Shown here: positions 27,524-35,246 of the stretch, piece by piece
Position numbering within the stretch: the stretch's first letter is position 1
Layout: each line of letters begins with the position of its first letter
NCBI RefSeq assembly: GCF_030816915.1
Contig: NZ_JAUSYN010000002.1
Coordinates: 3,609,501 to 3,673,500, forward strand
Source: Streptomyces sp. B3I8
GTDB lineage: Bacteria; Actinomycetota; Actinomycetes; Streptomycetales; Streptomycetaceae
Reading direction: 5' to 3'
DNA: 64,000 nucleotides
Program-made: the position numbers and the translations under genes
Notes under the pieces: generated by a model
Seen by the model: the letters and a program-made list of their open reading frames with translations, nothing else
Told to the model about the DNA's origin: nothing
Databases searched by the model: none

Positions 27524-28978
27524 TCAGTCCCGCCAGGCGTCGACCACGTCCCGCGCTCCCCACACCAGTCCGACCGCGTCGCCGGCGGTCACCGCATCCG
27601 CCGTGCCGGAGAGCGACACGACGGCGAGGCGCGCGGGCCCCGGCTCGAAGCCGGGGATCTCGGCGGCACCCCGCGTGAGTGCGGCCAGGTCGTGCCGGTC
27701 GAACGGCGAGCCGAGCCACTTCACGGATCCGGCGAAGAAGACGGTGCCGGCGACCGGCGCACGGTCGGCGCCGACGAGGTCGATCTCGGGGGAGAACCGG
27801 CGGTTCCACCAACCGCCGACCGCTTCCGTGTCGGGCCAGGGGAAGTCGGCGTCGGCGGCCGCCAGTTCGAGCGCCTCGCGGACGAGCGGCTCGACGGCCC
27901 GCCCGCGCCAGGCCGCCCACCGCCGCTCGACCACGCGGTACGCGGCCTCGGGGCGGCCCCGCCGGGACAGCGCCTGCGCGGAGCGCAGCGCGGCGAGGTA
28001 GAGGCGCAGACTGCTGTCGGCCACCCGGTAGAGGGCGGGCTTGCCGGGGCTGACGGACAGGGGCGCGTCCGAGGCGAGCACCTGCTTCTCGTCGGTGAGC
28101 CGCCGCAGCAGGGGGGACAGTATCCCGGAGGGCAGCGCACCGCTCCGGCTGCCGGCGGTCGCGGCGATGTTCGCGTGCGTACGGTCACCGCTCCCCACCG
28201 CCTCCAGGACCCGGCGGGCCTGGTCCGGTGCCGGGAACTCGGCCATGAGGGAGGCTTCGGGGACGCCGAAGAGCGGCGACGCGGGGTCGGCGCACTCGGC
28301 TTGTACGAAGTCGAGGGCGGGGGTGGCGTGCGGCCAGGCGCGCAGGATGCCGGGCAGTCCGCCGGACACCAGGTGCGCGTCGACGGCGTCGGCCGCGTCC
28401 AGGCCGAGGGCGTCGCCCGTCTCGGCCACGTCGAGCGGGCCGAGGATCATGCTGTCGGCCCGGCCGTAGAAGGGCCGGTCGTACGCGGTGAACCGCTCCA
28501 TCATGTGCAGATCGCTGCCGAGCAGCAGCAGGAGCACGGGCCGGCCGGCGAGCAGCCGGTCCCAGGCCGTCTGCAACGCCCCGTCGAACACGGGGTCCTG
28601 CTCGGCGAGCCACGGCAGTTCGTCGAGGACGACGACGCAGGGCGAGTCCGGCAGTACGGCGGCCAGGAGGCGAAAGGCGTCGGACCAACTCGTGGGCGCG
28701 CGTGTCGGCAACAGCTCGGGATCGACGGCGAGCGAGGACTCCTTCAGCTCGGTGAGGAAGTCGGAGATCCCCTCCACGGAGGAGGCGCCCTTGGTCGCGG
28801 TGAAGAACACGTACGGCCGCCCGGCCCGGTCGCAGAACTCCTGCACGAGCCGCGACTTCCCCACCTGCCGCCGTCCTCTCATGGCGACGGCGGTCCCGGC
28901 GCCGGTGGCGGTGACCCGGTCGAGCCGCTTCCGCAAGGCCGCCAGCTCGGTCCGGCGACCTACGAAGGGGGTGGCCAT
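27524..28978 (-). CDS. AAA ATPase with DUF234-type nuclease-like tail
   Basis: A 484-residue protein of the archaeal-ATPase/DUF234 group. ATPase domain (about 1-210): Walker A-like GRRQVGKSR (K41) and Walker B VVVLDELPW (D119, E120). A winged-helix segment follows (about 255-320), then a C-terminal region with FSPEIDLVGA and, 17 residues later, SVKW, resembling the D...ExK arrangement of PD-(D/E)XK nucleases. The catalytic acid pattern is incomplete by eye. Such proteins are mobile-element or defence-associated, but their role is not settled. A 30-bp palindrome lies 26 bases upstream. Confidence 0.82.
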   Translation of the reverse strand: MATPFVGRRTELAALRKRLDRVTATGAGTAVAMRGRRQVGKSRLVQEFCDRAGRPYVFFTATKGASSVEGISDFLTELKESSLAVDPELLPTRAPTSWSDAFRLLAAVLPDSPCVVVLDELPWLAEQDPVFDGALQTAWDRLLAGRPVLLLLLGSDLHMMERFTAYDRPFYGRADSMILGPLDVAETGDALGLDAADAVDAHLVSGGLPGILRAWPHATPALDFVQAECADPASPLFGVPEASLMAEFPAPDQARRVLEAVGSGDRTHANIAATAGSRSGALPSGILSPLLRRLTDEKQVLASDAPLSVSPGKPALYRVADSSLRLYLAALRSAQALSRRGRPEAAYRVVERRWAAWRGRAVEPLVREALELAAADADFPWPDTEAVGGWWNRRFSPEIDLVGADRAPVAGTVFFAGSVKWLGSPFDRHDLAALTRGAAEIPGFEPGPARLAVVSLSGTADAVTAGDAVGLVWGARDVVDAWRD

Positions 28979-29003
28979 GGCGTGCTCCAGTGGGTAGCAG
29001 TAG

Positions 29004-29033
29004 GTAGATCGAATCTACGTAGATTCTATCTAC
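29004..29033. promoter_or_regulatory. 30-bp palindromic operator upstream of AAA ATPase
   Basis: GTAGATCGAATCTAC followed by GTAGATTCTATCTAC is a palindrome with a single mismatched pair across 30 bp; each half also contains its own shorter inverted repeat (GTAGAT/ATCTAC). It is the AT-richest patch here and lies between the divergent ATPase and hydrolase genes. The ATPase protein contains a winged helix, so it may regulate itself. Confidence 0.65.
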
Positions 29034-29049
29034 CCAAGCCCGGCACCGG

Positions 29050-29964
29050 GTGCGGTGCCGAACTCGCCCCCGCTCCTTCTCCCCACCGATACCGTGTCGC
29101 CGGCCGACACAGGGGAGACCACCCAGGAGATATGCCGACTGGATCGCCGGTGGCGGTCAGGCGGAGGTGAACGGGTACCGGCTGTTCGTCCGGCAGGACG
29201 GTGCCGGGCGCCCGGTGACGTTGCTGCACGGCTTCCCCACGTCGTCCCACGACTGGGCGTTGACCGTGCCGGCCCTGGTGGCGGCCGGGTGCCGGGTCAC
29301 CACCCTCGACATGCTCGGTTTCGGGCAGAGCGACAAGCCGCGCCGCCACCGGTACTCCCTCCACGAACAGGCCGACCTGGTCGAGGCCCTGTGGAAGTCC
29401 CTGGGCATCGGCAAGAACATGCTGGTCGCCCACGACTACGGCGCGTCGGTCGCCCAGGAGCTGCCGGCGCGCGACCCCGACCGCATCACCAGGACCGCCC
29501 TGCTGAACGGCGGCCTCCACGCCGACCTGCACCGCCCCGTCCTGCTCCAGCGTCTCCTGCACAGCCGGATCGGCCCGCTGCCGGCCCGCCTCACCGACGA
29601 GAAGAGGTTTGTCGCCGGTCTGCGCGGCGTCCTGTCCCGGCCCGTGCCGGACGAGGTGCTGCACGACATGTGGACGTCGGTGGCCCACGAGGACGGGCAG
29701 CGCCTGACCCCCCGCCTGCTCCGCTACATCGACGACCGCCGGACCCACTCCGACCGCTGGGTCACGTCACTCGAACAGTACGAGGGCCCGCTGCTGTTCG
29801 TATGGGGCCCCGACGACCCGGTGAACGGCGCCCACGTCCTCCCCCGCCTCCACGAACGCCGCCCCCACGCCACGTTCACGGTGCCGCCGGGCACCGGCCA
29901 CTACCCGCAGATCGAAGCGCCGAAGGAGACGGCGGAGGCCCTGGCCGCGTTCCTCGCGGGCTGA
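29050..29964 (+). CDS. Alpha/beta hydrolase, epoxide-hydrolase/dehalogenase type
   Basis: An alpha/beta-fold hydrolase with oxyanion motif HGFPTSSHDW, nucleophile Asp in VAHDYGAS, acid Asp in VWGPDDPVNG and base His in GTGHYPQ. The Asp nucleophile points to epoxide hydrolases or haloalkane dehalogenases rather than esterases. The start is uncertain. The frame opens at a GTG at 29050 without a ribosome-binding site; a GTG at 29167 would give 265 residues. The well-placed AGGAG-AT-ATG at 29124-29133 is one base out of frame: adding a single base after that ATG gives MADWIAGGG..., a natural N-terminus. Confidence 0.78.
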   Translation: MRCRTRPRSFSPPIPCRRPTQGRPPRRYADWIAGGGQAEVNGYRLFVRQDGAGRPVTLLHGFPTSSHDWALTVPALVAAGCRVTTLDMLGFGQSDKPRRHRYSLHEQADLVEALWKSLGIGKNMLVAHDYGASVAQELPARDPDRITRTALLNGGLHADLHRPVLLQRLLHSRIGPLPARLTDEKRFVAGLRGVLSRPVPDEVLHDMWTSVAHEDGQRLTPRLLRYIDDRRTHSDRWVTSLEQYEGPLLFVWGPDDPVNGAHVLPRLHERRPHATFTVPPGTGHYPQIEAPKETAEALAAFLAG

Positions 29965-30041
29965 TCCCGTGACTTCTGTTGGTCGTCACCGCTGATATTC
30001 CAGCTGTGAATCCGGTCGGACGTCATGAGACGCTGCCGTTC

Positions 30042-30419
30042 ATGACTGCCAAGTTGCAGTGTGTGGTCTTGGACTGCGCGGATGTCCTCGAGCTGTCCCG
30101 GTTCTACCAGTCGCTTGTCGGTGGCGTAGTGAACCAGCCGGATCAGCGATGGTCGCTGGGCGACGACTGGGCGACACTTCACACCGACAGTGGGTTCGTA
30201 CTGGCCTTTCAGCGCGTGGAGGATCACCGGCCGCCGCAGTGGCAGGACTCCGCCCACCCTCAGCAGTTCCACCTTGACCTGGCGGTCGAGGATCTGGACC
30301 GAGCCGAGGAGGACGCCCTGGAGCGGGGCGCCACGCTCCTCGACGGAGGTGACGGAAAGCGGAGTTGGCGCGTCTTCGCGGACCCGGCAGGACATCCCTT
30401 CTGTCTCGTCCGGGACTGA
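30042..30419 (+). CDS. VOC (glyoxalase-like) family protein
   Basis: A 125-residue protein with two beta-alpha-beta-beta-beta modules of the vicinal-oxygen-chelate fold: LQCVVLDCADVLELSRFYQSLVG at the start and FHLDLAVEDLDRAEEDALERGA in the middle, ending with VFADPAGHPFCLV. Members include glyoxalases, dioxygenases and antibiotic-binding proteins; substrate is unknown. It follows the hydrolase in the same orientation with 77 bases between, so it may be co-transcribed. Confidence 0.85.
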   Translation: MTAKLQCVVLDCADVLELSRFYQSLVGGVVNQPDQRWSLGDDWATLHTDSGFVLAFQRVEDHRPPQWQDSAHPQQFHLDLAVEDLDRAEEDALERGATLLDGGDGKRSWRVFADPAGHPFCLVRD

Positions 30420-30485
30420 CACTGCGCATCGAAGGGGCCCGCCGCCGCTGATCCTTCTGAGCTGTAGGGACCACCGATGGGGGGC

Positions 30486-31379
30486 TCAGGCGTTGTCGAG
30501 TGGCCCCTCGGTGAACAGGTCCTCCGTGTGCTCCACTGTGCCGGCGCGGTCCAGCCAGTCGCTCACCAATGCGAGGTCGGTGCAGCCGAGGATGCGTTCC
30601 CGGGCGGCGTCGGAGACGGGAACCCCACGCACCTCCAGCACCCGCAGGACACCCTTGGCCTCACCTCGCGCCTCACCCTCCAGATACGTCTCCTCGAAGA
30701 GCGTGCCCCTGCCGGGAAAGTAAGTGCCGACCATCTTTTGCAGACCTTTCCATGTCTTGCGAGCCGGAGTGTCCTCCAGACCCACTTCCACGAACTCGCA
30801 CCAGTACTTCGCCGTGGCCGCGTCGAACGACCGCATTCCGTGGGCCAGTGTGTTCAGTATGGCGCCAATTTTCCCGCTTTCGCTGTGCACGATGGCGGAG
30901 ACCGTCGCCAGCGCCGGCTCCCGGGCGACCAGCGACTCGTCCGTGATCTCGGGGACGTTGTCCGGGCCGAGCACGAAGGGCCGTGTGACCTGGGTCGACC
31001 ACGGACCGACTCGGCACTCGAAAGGCCCTGCCGCCCATTTCGCCGTCGACCGACTCCGGCAGACCGTGACGAGCAGTACCGGCACACCGAACTTCGCGTA
31101 CAGGTACGCGACGTAGTAGGCCCAGTTCATCTCTTTGTCCGGGGACCTTTTCGTCTGGGCCTCCACGGCGATGATGAAGCCGTCCCCGTCCGAGGGGTCG
31201 ACCCTCAGCACGGTGTCCACCCGGCGCTCCAGCGGGCGGATTTCCGTGGCGTCGGGGGTGAGCGCAACGATGGCGGCCTTGGCCGGTGGTGGCAGCCCCA
31301 GTGCCGCGAAGACGGGGGTGAGGACCTCTGGATGTTCCTGAAAGATCCGGTGAGAGACCTCATGTGTCGATGTGACCAT
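30486..31379 (-). CDS. Rpn/PD-(D/E)XK-like nuclease family protein
   Basis: A 297-residue protein. Residues about 48-110 (RRVDTVLRVD, then FIIAVEAQTKRS and NWAYYVAYLYAKFGVPVLLVTV) fit the core of Rpn/transposase-associated PD-(D/E)XK nucleases, with D55, E73, Q75 and K77 as candidate catalytic residues. The rest is helical with a charged segment LEGEARGEAKG near residue 240, a motif common in this group. It is a single gene with a weak ribosome-binding site. Function is inferred only from the motif. Confidence 0.65.
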   Translation of the reverse strand: MVTSTHEVSHRIFQEHPEVLTPVFAALGLPPPAKAAIVALTPDATEIRPLERRVDTVLRVDPSDGDGFIIAVEAQTKRSPDKEMNWAYYVAYLYAKFGVPVLLVTVCRSRSTAKWAAGPFECRVGPWSTQVTRPFVLGPDNVPEITDESLVAREPALATVSAIVHSESGKIGAILNTLAHGMRSFDAATAKYWCEFVEVGLEDTPARKTWKGLQKMVGTYFPGRGTLFEETYLEGEARGEAKGVLRVLEVRGVPVSDAARERILGCTDLALVSDWLDRAGTVEHTEDLFTEGPLDNA

Positions 31380-31457
31380 GTGTGCAACCTAGGCGGGTCC
31401 ATGGGCGCCCGTCCGAGTGATCGGTGACGTTCACCCGTTCGGGGTGCGAGTGGGAGT

Positions 31458-31892
31458 TCAGGTGACGACCGGGACGCCCGTGGTCAGTTCGCACCAGACG
31501 TACTTGCCCCGATTGCCGTGCCGGGACAGGGTGTGCCAGCCCCAGTGGTCCGCGCAGGAGCGGACGAGGAGCAGACCGCGGCCGTCCTCCTGGAGCGGCA
31601 GCTCCGGGGAGTCGGGCGGCTCCGGAGGCTCGGGGTCCGTGTCCCACGCCCCGATGCGGAGGGTGCCGCCGGCGTACCGCACGCGGAGTGCCGCGGGCCC
31701 CTCGGTGTGCCGGACGGCGTTGCTGATCAGCTCGGTCGCGAGCAGCTCCGCGGCGTCGACGAGACCGATCAGTCCGTGCAGGGTGAGGATCAGGCGCAGG
31801 GTGCGCCGGCTGACGGTGACGGCGCGGAGATCGTTGGGGACGGAGAGGGAGTACTCCCAGGATTCGGCGTCCGTGTTCCCGTTTTCGGGCAT
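31458..31892 (-). CDS. Anti-sigma-factor-like ATP-binding protein (HATPase)
   Basis: A 144-residue single-domain HATPase of the RsbW/AbaA type: N-box LLATELISNAVRHTEGP and G-box DGRGLLLVRSCADHWGW. In Streptomyces such small kinases are found beside XRE-DUF5753 and DUF397 genes in regulatory sets such as those around whiJ and abaA. Here the XRE gene is divergent, starting about 240 bases away. The segment EPPEPPDSPELP is an unusual Pro/Glu insertion before the G-box. Confidence 0.87.
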   Translation of the reverse strand: MPENGNTDAESWEYSLSVPNDLRAVTVSRRTLRLILTLHGLIGLVDAAELLATELISNAVRHTEGPAALRVRYAGGTLRIGAWDTDPEPPEPPDSPELPLQEDGRGLLLVRSCADHWGWHTLSRHGNRGKYVWCELTTGVPVVT

Positions 31893-32129
31893 GGGGCAAC
31901 TCCGTTGAGGGGTGAGGTGATTGCCTGCGTCGACGGGGGTGGCCTGCCGCAGCCGTCATGGCATGACGGGGCGGTGCGCTTCCGGTGTCCCGGCATTCCG
32001 CAGAGTGTGCGTCGCGTCACCGACGGTAGAGGTAAATATTTTGCCGGTGCAAGCCGATCGCGTACCCTGACACCCGATCGAGGGCGTCCAACCCCGTGTG
32101 AGTACTCGGTGACTGAGGAGCTGAGGGCG

Positions 32130-32981
32130 ATGCCCGCGAGGATTCAGCCGACTGCCCGGCAGGTGCGTCTGGGGGCCGAACTGCGCAAGCTGCGCGAGGC
32201 GGCGGGCATGACGTCGCGAGAGGCGGCGCGACTGCTGGGCACGAGCCCCGCGCAGATGAGCCAGATCGAGGCTGGCAACGCGGGAGTCAGCGAGGAGCGG
32301 GTGCGCAGGCTCGCAGTCCACTACGCCTGTGCCGACGCGGAGTTGATTGATGCGTTGGTGGAGATCGCGCAGGACCGCACTTCCGGATGGTGGGAGGAGT
32401 TCAGAGACGTACTGCCGCCCGCCTTTCAGGACTTGGCGGAGCTGGAGCATCACGCCCACTTCATGTGGGTGATCGGAACCGCTCACGTTCCAGGGCTGCT
32501 TCAGACGGAGGAGTACGCGCGCGCCGTACTCGCCTATCGGGTGCCGGAGCTCCCGAGCGGCGAGCTGGAGCCCAGGGTGGCGCACCGCATGCGCCGCAGG
32601 GCCGTACTCGGCCAGGAGGGGGCCGCTCCCTACGAGGCCGTCCTGCATGAGTCGGTGCTCCGAACACGGGTCGCCGACAGAAAAGTGGCGCGGGCCCAAC
32701 TCCACTCATTGCTCGCCGAGTCCGATCGCCCGAACGTCTCGGTGCGAGTGATCCCGTTCGATGTCGACGGGTTCGCCGGCGCCAGCTCGATGATGCTGTA
32801 CGCCGGTGGGCGTGTACCGGCGCTGGACACGGTGCAGCGGGACGCACCCTACGGATCGGTGTTCCTCGATGCCGCTGCTCAACTCCTGGCCATGCGAACA
32901 CTCTTCCGTAAGGTGGAGTCCGTATCGCTGGATCCCGCAAGGTCGCGGGAGTTCATCCATCGTGTGGCGGAGGAACTGTAG
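32130..32981 (+). CDS. XRE-family regulator with DUF5753 domain
   Basis: A 283-residue regulator: helix-turn-helix (about 10-65; LRKLREAAGMTSREAARLLGTS, AQMSQIEAGNAGVSEERV) then the DUF5753 domain (about 90-275; VPGLLQTEEYARAV, IPFDVDGFAG). These proteins pair with small DUF397 partners; in WhiJ-type modules the partner modulates DNA binding. The ATG at 32130 was chosen over the GTG at 32109 because GAGG lies upstream of it. The next gene, a DUF397, begins 2 bases after the stop. Confidence 0.9.
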   Translation: MPARIQPTARQVRLGAELRKLREAAGMTSREAARLLGTSPAQMSQIEAGNAGVSEERVRRLAVHYACADAELIDALVEIAQDRTSGWWEEFRDVLPPAFQDLAELEHHAHFMWVIGTAHVPGLLQTEEYARAVLAYRVPELPSGELEPRVAHRMRRRAVLGQEGAAPYEAVLHESVLRTRVADRKVARAQLHSLLAESDRPNVSVRVIPFDVDGFAGASSMMLYAGGRVPALDTVQRDAPYGSVFLDAAAQLLAMRTLFRKVESVSLDPARSREFIHRVAEEL

Positions 32982-32983
32982 TC

Positions 32984-33175
32984 GTGACGCAGTGGCAGAA
33001 GTCCTCGTTCTCCGGGCCGGGCGACGGCAACGAATGCGTCGAACTCGCCTCCGAGGAGCGCTTGACGCTCTTGCGTGAGAGCGACGAGCCCGATCGAATA
33101 CTTGGCGTCGGACCCGGCGCCCTGGCCGCGCTGCTCCGTCACCTTCATGTGGACGCCCTGGGTGGCCGTAAGTGA
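32984..33175 (+). CDS. DUF397 protein
   Basis: A 63-residue protein with the family signature WQKSSFSGPGDGNECVELA and LLRESDEPDRILGVGPGALAALLRHL. It is the likely partner of the XRE-DUF5753 protein encoded 2 bases upstream. Its stop overlaps the GTG of a second DUF397 reading frame (GTGA at 33172-33175). Confidence 0.9.
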   Translation: MTQWQKSSFSGPGDGNECVELASEERLTLLRESDEPDRILGVGPGALAALLRHLHVDALGGRK

Positions 33176-33368
33176 CCGGCGCAGACATCGTCGTCGAGTG
33201 GCAGAAGTCCACGTTCTCCGGCGGGGGCCCGGTAACGAGTGTGTGGAACTGGCTCGGGCGGAACCCTCGTTGCTCCTGAGGGAGAGCGAGGAACCCGAGC
33301 GTGTGCTTGCCGTTCGGGCGGACGCGCTGGCCGGGCTGTTGCGGCATGTGCGGGCGGGAAGCCGGTAG
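33172..33368 (+). pseudogene. Second DUF397 gene, frameshifted
   Basis: From the GTG at 33172 the sequence encodes VEWQKSTFSGGGP, a normal DUF397 start. It then loses the frame at the run GGGGGCCCGG (33224-33232). The remainder (NECVELARAEPSLLLRESEEPERVLAV...LLRHVRAGSR) continues in the next frame to 33368. One additional G after the CCC restores a complete DUF397 of about 65 residues. A tandem duplicate of the preceding gene, broken by one base or misread. Confidence 0.78.
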
Positions 33369-33382
33369 GGGTGCAGAGGGGG

Positions 33383-33418
33383 AGGCCCGGAGAGTCGGGT
33401 TGGTGACTCGCCGGGCCT
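33383..33418. terminator. Hairpin terminator after DUF397 pair
   Basis: A 14-bp stem with one mismatch (AGGCCCGGAGAGTC at 33383-33396 against 33405-33418) and an 8-base loop separates the DUF397 genes from the convergent NTF2-like gene. Confidence 0.65.
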
Positions 33419-33431
33419 CATCGTGCCGCGT

Positions 33432-33947
33432 TCACGCCTGGGCGACCGCCGAGGACCAGTCGAGGTCCACGCCCATGTCCGCGTACATCTTCGTGTAGCC
33501 GACGTAGCAGTCGAACCTCTCGACCTTGCCGTCGCGCAGGTACCAGAAGTCGGCGGTCGGCACGTCGACCTTGTTGCCGTTCCCCTTGACGACCCCACCC
33601 GTCGGTGCCGTCAGCTCGCCGTCGAACGTGCCGCGGATGGACAGCTCGATGCTGACGACGTCACCGCTCACGGTGATGCGCTGCAGCTCGCGGTGGACGT
33701 CGGAGAAGAGGCCCTTCATGCGGGGCAGCACCGTGCCGAGCGTCTCGCCCCGGTAGGTGTGGCCGGCGACCACGTCGTTGAAGACGCCGTCCTCGGCGAA
33801 GCTGTCGACGAACGCCTGGACGTCCATGTCGTCGCCCTCGGCCACGTCGTAGGCGTGCAGGACGACCGCGAGGTTGGTCCTCTCGCGCTCGGTCAGGTCG
33901 TGGTCGGTGAGCGGCAGCTCCGCCGGTTCGGCTTCGGTCAGGGTCAT
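33432..33947 (-). CDS. NTF2-like / SnoaL-like protein
   Basis: A 171-residue protein with the cone-shaped NTF2-like fold pattern: an N-terminal helix pair (AVVLHAYDVAEGDDMDVQAFVDSFAEDGVF), then strands VVSIELSIRGTF and ADFWYLRDGKVERFDCYVGY. Family members include SnoaL polyketide cyclases, ketosteroid isomerases and many uncharacterised proteins. It is divergent from a TetR gene and its promoter region carries a TetR-type site, so it is probably repressed by that regulator. Confidence 0.83.
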   Translation of the reverse strand: MTLTEAEPAELPLTDHDLTERERTNLAVVLHAYDVAEGDDMDVQAFVDSFAEDGVFNDVVAGHTYRGETLGTVLPRMKGLFSDVHRELQRITVSGDVVSIELSIRGTFDGELTAPTGGVVKGNGNKVDVPTADFWYLRDGKVERFDCYVGYTKMYADMGVDLDWSSAVAQA

Positions 33948-33987
33948 GTCGTTTCCTCCAGGTCGGTCTGGACTCGAATCTAGTAAT

Positions 33988-34004
33988 TCAAACGATTGCT
34001 TTAA
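33988..34004. promoter_or_regulatory. TetR operator copy 1 (NTF2-like gene side)
   Basis: TCAAACGATTGCTTTAA shares 13 of 17 positions with the site at 34029-34045. It lies 41 bases upstream of the NTF2-like gene start in an AT-rich divergent promoter region. Confidence 0.55.
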
Positions 34005-34028
34005 CTGTAGGCAGGGTGTGCGAAACTG

Positions 34029-34045
34029 TCAATCGACTGTTTGAA
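34029..34045. promoter_or_regulatory. TetR operator copy 2 (TetR gene side)
   Basis: TCAATCGACTGTTTGAA is an imperfect palindrome (TCAAnC...GnTTGA) about 22 bases before the TetR start. Together with 33988-34004 it suggests one repressor controls both promoters. Confidence 0.6.
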
Positions 34046-34066
34046 TACTTCGTCCGGAGGAGTAAC

Positions 34067-34705
34067 GTGACGCGGGTGGACAAGGTGGACCAGCGCCGGG
34101 AGGCCGGGCAGCGCACACGGGACGGGCTGCGGGCGGCCGCGTTGGAGCTGCTCTCGCAGCGGGGGCAGGACGGCGTGACCCTCCGCGAGATCACGGATCG
34201 CGCCGGGGCGAACGTCGCGGCGGTGAGTTATCACTTCGGCTCGCTGAAGAAGCTGTGCGAGACGGCGATCGAGCACGCGCTGGAGCAGTACCTGAACGCC
34301 CAGATCGGCGCACTCGAAGCCCTCTCCTCCACGGCGACGCTCCAGGAGGTGGCGGGGGCTTTCGCCCGCCCGATGGTGCGGGCGCTGGCGGCCGGCGGGC
34401 AGGACCTGGCGGTGATGCGCACCGTGGCGCGCGTCGGCATCGAACCCCCCGAGGGGTGGGAGCGGCTGCACGGGAAGTTCGACCGGACCCGGGAGGAAGT
34501 CATCCGGGTACTGGCACCGACGCTGCCCGATGTCGACGAGGAGGAACTCGCCTTCCGGACGCGGTGTGCCGCAGGCATGCTGAACTGGCTCGCCCTGGCC
34601 CCCATCGGCACGGAACTGGCCACCCTCCCCGCCGACCGGATCGAACAGCACCTCGTCCCGGTGGTGGCAGGAGCGCTACGCGGCGACGCCACCGTCGGCC
34701 GCTGA
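34067..34705 (+). CDS. TetR-family transcriptional regulator
   Basis: A 212-residue repressor: N-terminal helix-turn-helix (about 15-65; LRAAALELLSQRGQDGVTLREI and VAAVSYHFGSLKKL) and a helical ligand-binding C-terminal domain. The GTG at 34067 has GGAGGAG 4-10 bases upstream. Two similar palindromic elements between this gene and the divergent NTF2-like gene are its likely operators, so it probably represses itself and the NTF2-like protein. Confidence 0.9.
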   Translation: MTRVDKVDQRREAGQRTRDGLRAAALELLSQRGQDGVTLREITDRAGANVAAVSYHFGSLKKLCETAIEHALEQYLNAQIGALEALSSTATLQEVAGAFARPMVRALAAGGQDLAVMRTVARVGIEPPEGWERLHGKFDRTREEVIRVLAPTLPDVDEEELAFRTRCAAGMLNWLALAPIGTELATLPADRIEQHLVPVVAGALRGDATVGR

Positions 34706-34736
34706 CGCGGCACCGTTCGACGAAGGAGCCGGCGAC

Positions 34737-34913
34737 ATGACCGAGTGGCAGAAGTCGTCCTTCTCCGGGGGCGGCGACGGCGACGACTGCGTGGAGCTCG
34801 GGCACAGCGGAACCGGGATGCTCCTCCGCGAGGGCGACGAGCCCGGGCTGATACTCGCCGTCAGCCCCGCTTCCCTCGCCCAACTCATCCGTCACCTGCG
34901 GAGCGAACCGTAG
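34737..34913 (+). CDS. DUF397 protein (third copy)
   Basis: A 58-residue protein, MTEWQKSSFSGGGDGDDCVELG..., with the same motif order as the two DUF397 genes 1.5 kb upstream, including LLREGDEPGLILAVSPASLAQLIRHL. GAAGGAG lies 8 bases before the ATG. It follows the TetR gene by 31 bases but belongs to the XRE/DUF397 class and has no adjacent XRE gene of its own. Confidence 0.85.
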   Translation: MTEWQKSSFSGGGDGDDCVELGHSGTGMLLREGDEPGLILAVSPASLAQLIRHLRSEP

Positions 34914-35246
34914 GATCGCGGTCATCAGACGAGGGGGCAGCCTTCGCAGCCTTGCCGTTGAGGGATGACAGGCGTGACGGGCGTGGCTGGGCTGGAGACC
35001 GGAACTGGCGAACGAATGGCTGAATTCTCGAGGCCAACATGGCGACTTTTCGATACTCATAAAAAGCTCAATGAACAGCGACATCTTTGACGTGCTGTGT
35101 TTGTTGTGTGCACGATAAGTGAAGTGCGATGCCGAGGGGGAACAAGTCCGCGCGTGGGTGCAAAAACTCGTGCGAGGTGCATTTGTGCCCGGTATTTGTC
35201 ACTCAACGTAGTCTTCAGTCAGAGCTGAATGAGGGGGAAGTGTCAT
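34914..35246 (+). other. AT-richer intergenic region with promoter candidate
   Basis: These 333 bases contain no convincing gene. Base composition drops well below the chromosome average (for example CATAAAAAGCTCAATGAAC). TTGACG at 35087-35092 is a good -35 hexamer, with GCACGA/CACGAT about 17 to 18 bases later as a weak -10. This is likely the promoter of the secreted protein gene that follows. Confidence 0.4.

Noticed and set aside
29131..29169. A 12-codon frame (MPTGSPVAVRRR) as a real leader-peptide gene
   Set aside because: It has a good ribosome-binding site, but one added base joins it to the hydrolase frame, so an indel is at least as likely. Reported as a finding instead of a gene.
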